Shown here: positions 8,970-18,800 of the stretch, piece by piece
How positions within the stretch are numbered: the stretch's first letter is position 1
Layout of the letters: every line of letters begins with the position of its first letter
Source: Gamarada debralockiae
Lineage: Eukaryota > Ascomycota > Leotiomycetes > Helotiales > Hyphodiscaceae
NCBI GenBank assembly: GCA_002803225.1
Contig: NXFV01000573.1
Coordinates: 1-27,802 of the forward strand
Length of the DNA stretch: 27,802 bases
Direction of reading: 5' to 3'
Notes under the pieces: generated by a model
The model's database searches: none
What the model saw: the letters and a program-made list of their open reading frames with translations, nothing else
What the model was told of the DNA's origin: nothing
Program-made: the position numbers and the translations under genes

Positions 8970-10885
8970 CTATTCTATGATATACTTCGTTACATATCCC
9001 GAAGGACTCCGAGTTATACCAACGCTTCTCGAATATATCAGAATGCGCTCTTTATTCTCCAAGTATTTGTTCCAAGAGGCGTCTTGGCTGACTTCTTGGC
9101 TGACTTCTTCCACTGTGAGGGTAAATTTCTTGCGTTCCTAGAACTCTAGTGCAAGTGTCGCTCGCATAAGAATTCCATCAGGTAATGCCAAAATTGCGAC
9201 TGAGCTCTCATTTGCAGACCGTGCGGTGGGTGTATCTAAGATACTTTCCTCATCAAAGTTGCGATTACGTCGCTGAGCACTGGCGGGCTATCAGTTCCGG
9301 TTTCGAATTCGAGATTGGTGCACCACGCTATGTACTGCCATTTGCCTTCCAGCACCGAGCCGTTATTCTCTGGGCCACTCTCCATCGTCAAAGAGACGCC
9401 CACAACAATCACTGGTCTCTTTGGAATCTTGCAACAGAACAGTTCCTCGAAGATTATCCGCCGCTAGGAACCAGCCTTCTGGAATGACACTGAGCTCTCA
9501 TGGGACGGCTGGTTCTGAAAGAGTCCAACACGGCCAGCCCTTAGCCAGCACGAAATTCGGGTTATTTGGTCTGCGAACCCAAACCAATAGCCTGCAGAGG
9601 TGTCTGTGTTGGAGCTCTCCAGGACCAACAAATAACGTCCAGTGGTTGATTAAGACGATTCCAGTCTGGGATAACTGAGAATATGATTAGCAACGATCGT
9701 TTATTAGGGGATTAGCCTATCTGTCTCGGTTATGGGGAGTAACTCTGTTCGGAACCATCCCAGCTATGAACTTCTTCTCTCCCCCGAGGTCCAACCGACG
9801 CAGAAAAGGAATTGCGAGACGATCCTGTATATTGATCCCCTTTACTATCTAATGACTTCAAAAGTCTTGCAGGGCAAACGAAAATGTTATCACCAACCCG
9901 GCAGTCGAGTACAGCTAGTCAAGCATGAAATTGTTTTCTCCCGCACACGTTTTATAAATGCAGGGACCGACAAGAAGATTAACCTGAACTCCTTTGTTTG
10001 TTACAAGAATGGGGGCTGTACGGTCTTTATTGTTTCTGAGCCGTTTGTCGCCCTTGTAAAGAGAAACGTTTGCCGACTTCGAGAAACTGTCCGGGGATAT
10101 GGCTAGAAGTGAGGGGGATCCACCATCAACGTAGGAAGCTTGATGGACAAACAGTGGCTCGTCGTCAGTACTTTTGAGTATGTCTTCTTGGAGTCGAATG
10201 AAGGCCTTTTCACCTTCACCATACAGAAGAGGCATGTTCACATCGAACATGCCAAGTAGAGAGTACGCCCGATCCTCGAGGCGAGTAGCAACTTGTTTTG
10301 AAAGCCCAAGTCAGTTTTCGTGCAGCACTGATGGTTTTGAGTTGCTGATAACGGTTTCTTCCGAACAACTTGCTCTTAATCCCCGTTATTTCAAATATCA
10401 AACTTGAAATTCTTTCCTCGACCGAGCTCTTCTAGAACATCAAATAGAAGACCACTTCATTTGGGGCAATCAGTTCCTGCAATGTCCATCCTCTAGTGAA
10501 CCATCTACTCGTCTTAAAGTTCAGTCCTTGCTCGGATCGCTTCCCGGTCTTTGGATGTGGAACATCAGAAAGATAGGCCTAGCAAATGTCTGCTTTTGCA
10601 TACCACCGATACATTGAGTTGATTGCTTTAGACAGTTCCGCTAAACTCGCTTTATCAATACAACAGGTGTCGATCCAGATGTAATTGTAGCCTTGACTAT
10701 GAGCTAGCCGACAGCTTATTCTGGAGCTCAGAGAAGCCTTTCTTATTGACCGATAAGTGTCCCTGCATATCCTGGAATGTGACTTCCTCTTCATCCCAGG
10801 TATGGGACAGAATGGCATATTTGCGAGGCGCTGGGCTTCCCAAGAACTCTTCCACCTTCAACTTTGTTGCGTGTAAGAGCCTCAT
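8970..10885 (-). pseudogene. HET-domain (heterokaryon incompatibility) gene, decayed
   Basis: Pieces of a HET protein lie in order on the minus strand. From 10885: MRLLHATKLKVEEFLGSPAP then YAILSHTWDEEEVTFQDM. After a frame change near 10710: GYNYIWIDTCCIDK and SKAINSMYRWYAKADIC, then TAG where the family has Tyr (C-Y-A-Y-L), then SRWFTRGWTLQELIAPNEVVF, a second TAG shortly after, and ITGI. After another frame change near 10310: TRLEDRAYSLLGMFDVNMPL with YGEGEKAFIRLQEDILK (10250 downwards). The downstream region is also traceable (LAVLDCRVGDN; EGWFLAADNLRGTVLLQDS; ALPDGILMRATLAL) across several stops, ending at TAG 8970-8972. HET domains trigger cell death on non-self recognition; with at least two frameshifts and several stops this copy cannot encode a full protein. 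The lesions look dispersed rather than strongly RIP-like. Confidence 0.85.
9092..9115. repeat. 12-bp tandem duplication in the HET pseudogene
   Basis: The unit TTGGCTGACTTC occurs twice in direct succession, giving an EVSQEVSQ duplication when read on the minus strand. It lies near the 3' end of the HET pseudogene and keeps that frame. It is either slippage after loss of function or an ancestral low-complexity tail. Confidence 0.6.
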
Positions 10886-12729
10886 CGTCTCGTCTGTTCA
10901 GCACTTCGCAATTCCCAATTGTGCTGCGGCCAGCTCCAAAGTTGACTAGATGCTTCAACCGTGGTTGTAGCTGATCTTGAAGTTTGAATCAACGAACAAG
11001 GTGAAATCGACGGGAAAACTTAGAGCAAGAAGAGTTTGAGGAAAGTTCTAGCACACAAGGGCAAGAAATGAATAGTAAGAAAAGTGTGAGTTGTGGCAGA
11101 AGCCGGGATTTTAGGCAGAAGATGCGCCGGCAAGTGGGAGCTGAACCGGACCATTAAAAATCCGTAAAACTCTCAAGCTCCTTACTCAAGCTCTTAAGTC
11201 GTAAATCATTCGGCAAAATCATTAAATTTCCTTGAAGACTCATTGCATTTATCCATTTGTTGAAGAGAAATCATAACAACGGCCTCCCATTTCCAGAAAT
11301 TTGTGGGACGTCAAATAATGAGGGATGGACAAGAGATAGAGAAGCTGTATGACTTGATCAACAACCGATAGGGTAACAAAGCTTTGAGTTTGAGGAAGTT
11401 GTTGATGTACTGTCCGCGACTGAGGGGAGAATAATTACTAAGGTACACACGGCGAGGTTATCGGAACGCTCATTTGATATAATTGATAGTCATTTCGATG
11501 TGAAGGTTATGTAATGCAACGTGAGTGTCTTTTAACTCCGAAAGCATAGAAAAGAATAAGGCAGAAAGCAATGTTGAATTATTCCCCACCTTCAGGAGCT
11601 TGTCCAAAGCTTGGAGAGGCCAGATTTCCCGTCTTGATTTTGTTCTGTCAGCTTGGCAAAATATCATCTCGGCTGCCACCAGGATAATTATTAACCTTCG
11701 AAATAAAATGTGCTTTAAGTATTTTTGTATTCTAATTAAGGTTTGACTGTAGAATAAAAGCGAGGAACAGATCCCTAGAAAAGTGTGTTCCTGGTGGCAG
11801 CCGAGAAGATATCTTTCCCGTGGACGGCAGCGATGACATTCTCGTCTTCATCCAAACATTCGAGGGTTTCGGCATGATATAAATCCCCCAGCCCGTCTTG
11901 GAAGGTTCAATCAACCTTTCCAACTAACGCGGCCCTTGAGACCAAGCTGCGACGCGCACTGTCGAGACTCACGGCTTGAATGTCATCCGTACCGCTTGGC
12001 AGCAAGTAATTGACAAATTGGGTCGTCCAAAAACCTGAGCTAAATCATCCGACGCCCCTGTCTCAAATAATGCTCAACTTCGCTTGTGGTTAGTGAAGCC
12101 TGGCTTCAAACACGGCTGCGACACTCAACCCCCTGTTTTCCGACAGCCGAAGACGGCAATTAGGCATCATCATGCTCAACACGGAACCAAAATCTTCCAA
12201 TTCACGATAAGCTTGTTTCCCCTGCTCCATCCGTTCTTTCTCCCTGCTCTTCCCCCAAATTCCCGGCCTCCAATTGGGTCGTTTGGCTCCGGCAGTATGG
12301 AGATACCCGCTGTCATCGCAAGGCTTGATGAGCTTCGGATGGCCCACTTTCCTTCACCTCACAAGCAATTGTGATGGGATTTGCGACGAGCCGGTCAAGC
12401 TTCCTCCCGTCCAGGGTCTTCGATTTTCTCTTAATAGGAGCAGCTCCCGATTGTTTCGTCAAGTTACCACCCTTCTTTTCGATACCCCTTCAAGCGCTGG
12501 TTTGCTTTCAAAAGTTGTGACTATCGCCATTCACTCATTGGGATTGTTTATTATTTAATTGTATAATTTTGAAAAAGACAGTTGTAATAGCTCAGGCTGG
12601 CCTTGTTGTCCTTACATCTTCACGTTCTTCACGATCTCTAACGTCGACACTTCAAGTCAATCACCAACGATCACATTGAACATCCGTCATTTCTTCCTTA
12701 CTCGAAAGCAATCATCACACATCACCATT
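10886..12729. other. Long gene-poor stretch upstream of the ferritin-like gene
   Basis: 1.84 kb between the HET pseudogene start and the ferritin-like gene start. A plus-strand open run at about 11384-11512 (45 codons, including VVDVLSATEGRIITKVHTAR) has a protein-like composition but no ATG or known domain and ends in a stop. The imperfect inverted repeat at 11661-11812 is listed separately. A small hairpin, TTGGAAGGTT with near-complement AACCTTTCCAA, lies at about 11899-11924. The last 170 nt are C/T/A-rich, as is typical of a fungal leader. Confidence 0.45.
11661..11812. repeat. 24-bp inverted repeat with 104-nt AT-rich spacer (MITE-like)
   Basis: The left arm 11661-11684 (beginning ATATCATCTCGGCTGCCACC) and the right arm 11789-11812 are reverse complements at 23 of 24 positions, and a weaker match extends several bases outward. 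The 104-nt spacer is AT-rich and has no coding sense. This could be a small non-autonomous transposon, a hairpin RNA locus or an inverted duplication. I could not identify a clear target-site duplication. Confidence 0.7.
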
Positions 12730-13745
12730 ATGCCTTCCATTCGACAGATCTTTGGGGTGGTAGCGGGTTTGGCAACAATTGCTTCAGCGCTTCCAGCACA
12801 GCCAAAGTTGAGCAGTCGCGCAGTCTCATCATACGACCTTCGAGCAAGACAACTCGCAGCAACCGGACTACCAGCTGGCTTAACAGACATCGACATCCTT
12901 CAATTGTACGTCAAGGCCCCACCCAATCCCTCTCCCCTCGCCCATCATCACTAACAAACCCCAGCGCCCTCACACTAGAATTCCTCGAAACAGCCTTCTA
13001 CCAAGAAGGCTTCGCCAAATTCTCTGATTCAGACTTCTCCGCCCTGGGCCTATCAGCAACCGACATCACGAACCTGAAATCCATCGGCGGCACAGAACAA
13101 GTCCATGTCACCACCCTCCTGTCCGCCATCGCAGGAGCAGGAACCAAACCCGTGGCACCATGCACCTACAAGTTCGGGCTCACGGACGCCGCGAGCATGG
13201 TAGCAACAGCCAGCATCCTCGAGAACGTCGGCGTCTCCGCATATCTTGGAGCAGCGCCCCTCCTTACGACTCCCTCCATCTTGACCGTCGCGGCAGAAAT
13301 TGTGACTGTTGAAGCTAGACATCAGACTTTCATCCGCGTCGCTTCAAAGGCCGCTGCTGTTCCTTCGGCCTTCGACACACCGCTCGGTATCCGCTCCGTC
13401 TTCACCCTCGCAGCAGGCTTCATCTCGTCTTGCCCAAGTGGATCCAACCTCGCTATCACACCCTTCCCGGCAATGACAATGGCAGCTGGCGCGTCCAAAT
13501 CCGCTGTCGTCGCAGGCTCAACTCTTCAAATCTCCACCGCAGCGACAGGCGCAACATTCTGCGCTTTCACAAACGGTGGACAGCCTGGTGGCGCGGCATT
13601 CACGCCTTTCGCAAACGGCGCGTGCGTTGTGCCACAGGATCTGTCGGGCCTGACGTATGTGAATTTGGCGAGTGCGGGGCCGTTGACCGGAGCGTTGACG
13701 GATGCTATTACCGTGGCCGGACCTATGGTTGTCCAGATCTCCTAG
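12730..13745 (+). CDS. Secreted ferritin-like (Rds1-type) protein, two exons
   Basis: Exon 1 is 12730-12905 and exon 2 is 12965-13745; 318 aa. Intron 12906-12964 (59 nt) has donor GTACGT, branch CTAAC and acceptor CCCCAG; the join gives DIDILQFALTLEFLETAFYQ. Residues 1-20 form a signal peptide (ending IASALPA), so the protein is probably secreted or wall-associated. The helical body carries ferritin_2-like metal-ligand candidates: E64 and E67, EQVH at 103-106, E145, and EARH at 175-178. The C-terminal 130 residues are small-residue rich with few charges. It resembles fungal ferritin-like stress-response proteins related to S. pombe Rds1; their reaction is not established. Start choice: first ATG with a signal peptide, context CACCATTATGCC. 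The 1.8 kb upstream gap may hold a long regulated promoter (inference). Confidence 0.85.
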
Positions 13746-14219
13746 AGAGGGCCTGTGGCAGGTAGGGAGTGTAGATGGGTTTGGAGTTTTGGTGACCCGA
13801 GACCCCTAGCGGGCGAGGTCTTTTTGGATTTAGATAAGACAAAAGAGCAGATTACGCTCGACGTATTAGTTATTGTGTGCATATACCAATCAAATTCAAT
13901 TCAAATGATTCATCCGGCTGGCCCGCATGCCAATATCTCTTCATGATATCAATAAGTTGTACAGAGGTACCGGTAAGTTCTGTTCAAAAACCCCTATTGC
14001 TTGTCCCGTCATGTGGTTCAAGTTCTAGCATCTTCATGTACCGGCTAATGTTCCTTTGAAAACAACTCCAGACTACAAGCACTTCGATGACCGAGATTGG
14101 GCCACTTGTGCCTTTTGAATCATCCAGAAGAAAACGCAAAAGTAGCTTCCGGTTTCAAAATTCACGTGACACCACTGATGACATCTCTCGGCACTTCCGA
14201 ACCTCCCATCACAACAACC
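13746..14219. other. Intergenic / promoter of the DHODH-like gene
   Basis: 474 nt between two plus-strand genes. A CACGTG E-box (TTCACGTGACACC) lies about 55 nt before the chosen start of the next gene, a plausible bHLH-factor site. An in-frame ATG at 14178 offers an alternative start. Nothing else recognised. Confidence 0.45.
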
Positions 14220-15341
14220 ATGTCTTCACAACAACCAACCTATGAGCCTCCGTCTTCAAAATACTTAATCGCCATCTCCCCACCCCTCCTAAACTCCGCA
14301 AATCCCTGGGCAACAACATATGACGACCTCAAAACGCTCTACGACAGCCCCCACACAGGCGCCGTCACAATTCGAACCTCCCTCTGGAACGAATTCCAGC
14401 AAGATCCCAAACTCCACCAATACACATTCTTCTCACCCAGCACGGGCCATGCGACCTCCAAAATCGACGCTTCCCTCGCCGAAGGGCGTGGCGAAGCATT
14501 GCCTGGCGAGACGAGTTCCCTGAATACGTTAGGATATAGTCCGATAAGCTTCCCTGCTTACATGAAAGTGCTAGGTAACATGTCCGAATCAGGCCAACTG
14601 GACAAAGTCCCTGCCAAACCATTCATAGTCTCCGTAACAGGAACAGTCTTCCAGGTAGCAGCCTGCTGTACGCATCTCCTCGAACTACAAAACCATCCCG
14701 AACGCTTCCGCTGGAAGCCGGACGGGGAGTATGGGGATTTAGTCATGATGATGGAAATCAACCTCTCTTGTCCCAACATCCCAGATAAGCCGCCCCCGGC
14801 ATATGATGGGAGGGAATTATCTGAGTTTGTGCAGGCGATATGTGAGGCGAAGCAGATGGCTGGTGTTGGGAAGGGGATCCCGCTTCATGTGGGGATTAAA
14901 ACACCGCCTTATACGTATGCCGGACAATTCCAGACGCTCATTCAGACGTTGGAGCAATCCACGGCTTTGCATGGTGGATGTCCAATAAGCTTTATTACAG
15001 CGACGAATACACTCGGCTCATGCTTGGTGCTTGATGGAGAAGGGGAGAGTGCGTTGGGGTCTGCGAATGGGAGCGGGATTGGGGGAATGGCGGGCGATGC
15101 GTTGCATCCGCTTGCATTGGGAAATGTTAAGACGATAAGGGAGATGTTGGATGCGAGTCCATTTGAAGAGTTGAAAAGGATTGCGATTATTGGTGTTGGG
15201 GGCGTGAGTGATGCGAGTGGGTTTAGGAGGATGAGGAAGGTTGGCGCGATGGCTGTTGGGGTGGGGACTGCGTTGGGACGGGAGGGGGTGGGGATTTTTG
15301 GGAAGATACGTGGTGGGTTAGATGAGATCGATCTTAAGTGA
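14220..15341 (+). CDS. Dihydroorotate dehydrogenase-like, class 1A (URA1-like)
   Basis: Intronless, 373 aa from ATG 14220 (context CAACAACCATGTC); an upstream in-frame ATG at 14178 would add 14 residues. A TIM-barrel flavoprotein of the cytosolic, fumarate-linked class 1A dihydroorotate dehydrogenase type (de novo pyrimidine synthesis: dihydroorotate to orotate). Visible: EINLSCPNIPDKP with the catalytic-base Cys184; GIKTPP with Lys227; ITATNTLG with Asn263; GIGGMAGDALHPLALGNVKT; and the phosphate-binding IIGVGGVSDASGF plus AVGVGTALGREG. No N-terminal presequence or membrane helix is seen, unlike the mitochondrial class 2 enzyme. It is longer than typical class 1A proteins (about 310), and the N-terminal FMN/orotate motifs are changed (TIRTS where TKSAT is usual; NTLGYSP where NSMGLPN is usual). 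It may therefore use a different substrate; family call firm, exact reaction uncertain. Confidence 0.85.
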   Translation: MSSQQPTYEPPSSKYLIAISPPLLNSANPWATTYDDLKTLYDSPHTGAVTIRTSLWNEFQQDPKLHQYTFFSPSTGHATSKIDASLAEGRGEALPGETSSLNTLGYSPISFPAYMKVLGNMSESGQLDKVPAKPFIVSVTGTVFQVAACCTHLLELQNHPERFRWKPDGEYGDLVMMMEINLSCPNIPDKPPPAYDGRELSEFVQAICEAKQMAGVGKGIPLHVGIKTPPYTYAGQFQTLIQTLEQSTALHGGCPISFITATNTLGSCLVLDGEGESALGSANGSGIGGMAGDALHPLALGNVKTIREMLDASPFEELKRIAIIGVGGVSDASGFRRMRKVGAMAVGVGTALGREGVGIFGKIRGGLDEIDLK

Positions 15342-15843
15342 ATAATATGATGATTTCTTGGAGGAGGTTGCATTGACGGTAGGACATCACTGTAGGCATG
15401 GAAGAGGTTGCATGGGATCACTTCACAGTGATGAGATAAGAGCAATGTCAAAATATGACTTCCGCTAAAGACTAGATGCAAACGCTAAAGCAAAGGAAAT
15501 ACAGTAAGCAACCATGATACGTTTGCGCTATCCCCATTTTTGTGCATCGCACTCCGTCGTCCTTCCATCGGTGATCAAGCAGCTCTGCAAGCCTTCCACG
15601 GCACACCGGCTGCTGATCAAACCATTCCAGTGACAATCTTACAAAAGGAATTATTTCGCACCATCCTCCAGGTGTACGCGTACATTAATCTTATAAACAT
15701 ACACATTGTGTTCTTCCAACATCTGTGCATGCTTTGATGGAGAGATGTTTCCACCTCGTGGTCAACAATCCAGTAAAACATTACCAGATCTCGCAACCAG
15801 CCAAACATCAATTAATATGATTTCATGATTAAGCGTATGGAGC
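15342..15843. other. Convergent intergenic region
   Basis: 502 nt between the 3' ends of the DHODH-like gene (plus) and SSD1 (minus), so it holds two terminators and no promoter is needed. Short open frames on both strands resemble nothing known. No repeat or RNA gene seen. Confidence 0.5.
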
Positions 15844-18800
15844 TTAGAGGGCGTACGGGTTCACGGAGCGGATCGTGAGACATCTAAGACACGTTAGAAA
15901 GGCTTGAAACAATGGATGACAACAGGGACATACGGAGGACTCTTCGTCAAATCAGTCTTCAGGATAACCGGAACCCTTGTCATTTCCTTGACATCTTGAA
16001 TGTATTCTCCATCCTCTTCACGGAGGGTGAAGAATTTCAAGTATTTCTCCTTGGCACTGAGCTTGGACTCGGCAGGCTCGCTGGTCGGAACCTTGGAGTC
16101 GGATCGAGTGCGATGAAGGCTGCCAGAAGCAGTGAGAGAGTTCTTCGTGGGCGACGGCGGAACACTCTGGGTTGGGCGCTCAGCGAGAGACACACCAGCA
16201 AGGCTGTCAGCGACATCAGAAGCGTCATCTTCATCATCGAAAAGGGCATCAACATCGTCAGTGGAGATGGTGCCAGTCTCCATCTGCTTGCGTTGAGCTT
16301 CCTCGTGTTCCTTCTTGGCACGCTCTGCGACAGCGGCTTGCTTGGCAGCGGCGGCGGCATTTGTGGTTCGTTGAGACGCACCAGCTCTGGGACGCTCATC
16401 CTCCGGAACGTAGGCAGATGATGGCACACCCTTCTCCCAATAGAGCTCCAGAATGCGCTCATTCTTTCGGAACTCAGCCTTCTTCAATGGCAGTTGATCA
16501 CAATGGACTCTCTTCTCGAAGCCGTACTCTGGGATGAGAACATCGAAGGCGGATTCATAAACGCAGATAACGATACCTTCGCTGATGAGCTCACCACCAG
16601 CCTCTTCACGCTTTCGGTCCATAATTCTGCAAGATTCAATGTGGACACTTTGCTCTTGAGCATTCTGAGCAGAGTCCTTCTTTGTGTTGCAAGACTCGGT
16701 GATCTTGACAAGAGTCTCGAGGTCTTCGGTATACTCAATCTTGCCCTCGGAAAGAACTGCCTCGAGTTGTCGGTGGACGACCAAGTCGGCATAACGACGG
16801 GAGGGGTTGGTAAAATGAGTGTAGAGGGGTAGGTTTAGGGCATAGTGGGGCCAGAGGTGTTGTGGGGTCTTCCCAGAAATGAAGTACTTGGCACGGTGCA
16901 TGGTCTTCTGCAGAAGAGTTTCCATACCCTTGCGAATATTGGTATCGTCGACCTTGAAAAGACTGTTCTGAAGGGTACCACTACTCGTAGTATCTATCTC
17001 GTATCCAAGCTTATTCATCCGATCGGCAAATGTTTGAAGTCTTCTTGGGTTGGGGGCACCATGTCGACGAAGGAGAGCCTTCTCAGGAAGACCCTTGAAG
17101 ATCTTCTGTGCAACATAGGTATTGGCCTTGTGCAACAATTCCTCGATCAATTCATGGGAGGCTGTGGAGTCAAAAATGTTGTGTTCGACAGGGACGTTTT
17201 CGTCGTCCAGTTGGTAAATGAGTCTCAGGGGAGCGATAGTCTCTCCATCGGACCCAAGACGAGATTCGCGGAACTTCTGAGCGACAGCCTGATACTGGTT
17301 AGACAGAACATACACTATTTTTTTTTTTTGGGGAAATTTGGCTTACGTGAAGAATTTGAATATCCTTTACCTCCGCACCCTCGAGCTTCGTATCAAGGTG
17401 GCCAGAGAGAATGGCATCAACCTCCTTGTAGGAAAGCTTCCCACCACTCTTGATGATACTCTTCCCAATCCAGGTATCCTCATCAGAGACAACACCAGTA
17501 TGAGGATTGACCTTGAAAACAACGCTGACAGTAAGACGCTCCTGGCCGGGAGTCAAGGAGCAAATCTCGGAGGCAATCTTGGGCGGAAGCATGGCGCATG
17601 ATCTGTTCATCAGGTACACGGCAGTGCCACGTTTCTTAGCCTCGCGGTCAACAAGGGAGTTGGCCTTGATGAAGTGAGCGACATCCGCAATGTGGATACC
17701 GATCTCGATCTTTCCATCGGCCTCGGTCTTGACATGGATAGCATCATCGAGCTCGTTGGCACCATTGGGATCAATAGTGAATGTCCTCTCGGATCGGAAA
17801 TCGCGGCGTGCTGCAAGAGCTGCCTCGTCTTCCTTCGCTAGAGACCAGTCGTCCAGACCAACGCTTCGAGTGACAGCATCAGAGAATTCGTCGGAAGCAA
17901 AGTTGTTATCTCTGAGCAGAGCATCTGTCTCAACCTTCAACTCGCCCATCTTTCCAAGCTGCTCAACAAGAGTACCGAAAGGATGGAGGGAAGTGATTGG
18001 CCATCTCTTGATGCAAGCAACAAAGATTCTGTCTGCATAATCTTGGTGCTTCTCAACAAAGTCGCGAGGAGCTTGCTCGGTGGGGATAGCAATCAATGGA
18101 ACTCGTTTGTCTGTTGGCTTGAACCAAACAATCTTGGGCTTGTCTTGTTGTCGTTGCTCTTGGTGACGACCGTTGTTTCCATCTCTAGCCTGGCGTTCGG
18201 CTTCTTGCTTCTCCTTTGTAGCTTGACTGCTGGGGCGAAGGAGACCGAGAGTTCCGGAGAACATTTGACCCGCAACACGCTCGATGACTGCGACAATGTG
18301 GCCAGCGTACAGAGGCTTCTGCTCGTCATTGACCTCCTCTTCCTCGACAAGAAGTAGACTCTGGCCTTCCACTTCAACATCATCATTCTTCTTCTGTGTA
18401 GGTCGTTGTCTCAAGCTTCCACGTCTGCGGATTCCTCCTTCAGCAGTGCTGGATGGATCATCGCCATTTGTAGAGTTGTCGCGGTGAGATCGATCGTTGT
18501 TGCCATTCGTTGATCCACCAGTTCTGGTATCTGTGATATCCTTGCGCTTCTTCTTTTCCTCTTTCTCGCGCTTCTGACCCCAAACTTCATCCACGTCAAG
18601 CAATTCTACGGCAACAAGATCTCCTTCCAGAGCTCGGTTACGGTCCTTGCTGCCGCAAATGAAGATATCGGCATCGAGCAGGCCATCTTGAGTAGAAACG
18701 TATGCATCGCTACGATTCTTCTTGTTGACACGTAGGATACCAGAGACAAGTTGACCATCACCAAGGAGAGCGGGAAGGGTAGCTTGTGGCAAGTAGGGTG

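Noticed and set aside
9185..9487. 100-codon plus-strand open frame
   Set aside because: It is opposite the HET pseudogene, whose C-terminal motifs are readable on the minus strand.
14942..15481. 179-codon open frame antisense to the DHODH-like gene
   Set aside because: It lies opposite strongly conserved enzyme motifs and its Pro/Leu/Ser/Ile composition is what antisense of that sequence gives.
17289..17346. Alternative SSD1 acceptor 6 nt upstream (adding Tyr-Gln)
   Set aside because: It would leave only about 3 nt between the CTAAC branch and the acceptor; the downstream AG gives normal spacing and the family reading AVAQKFR.
16845..17453. Long plus-strand open frames opposite SSD1 (also 18751-19386)
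   Set aside because: They are antisense to conserved RNB and Gln-rich coding sequence and lack any family resemblance.
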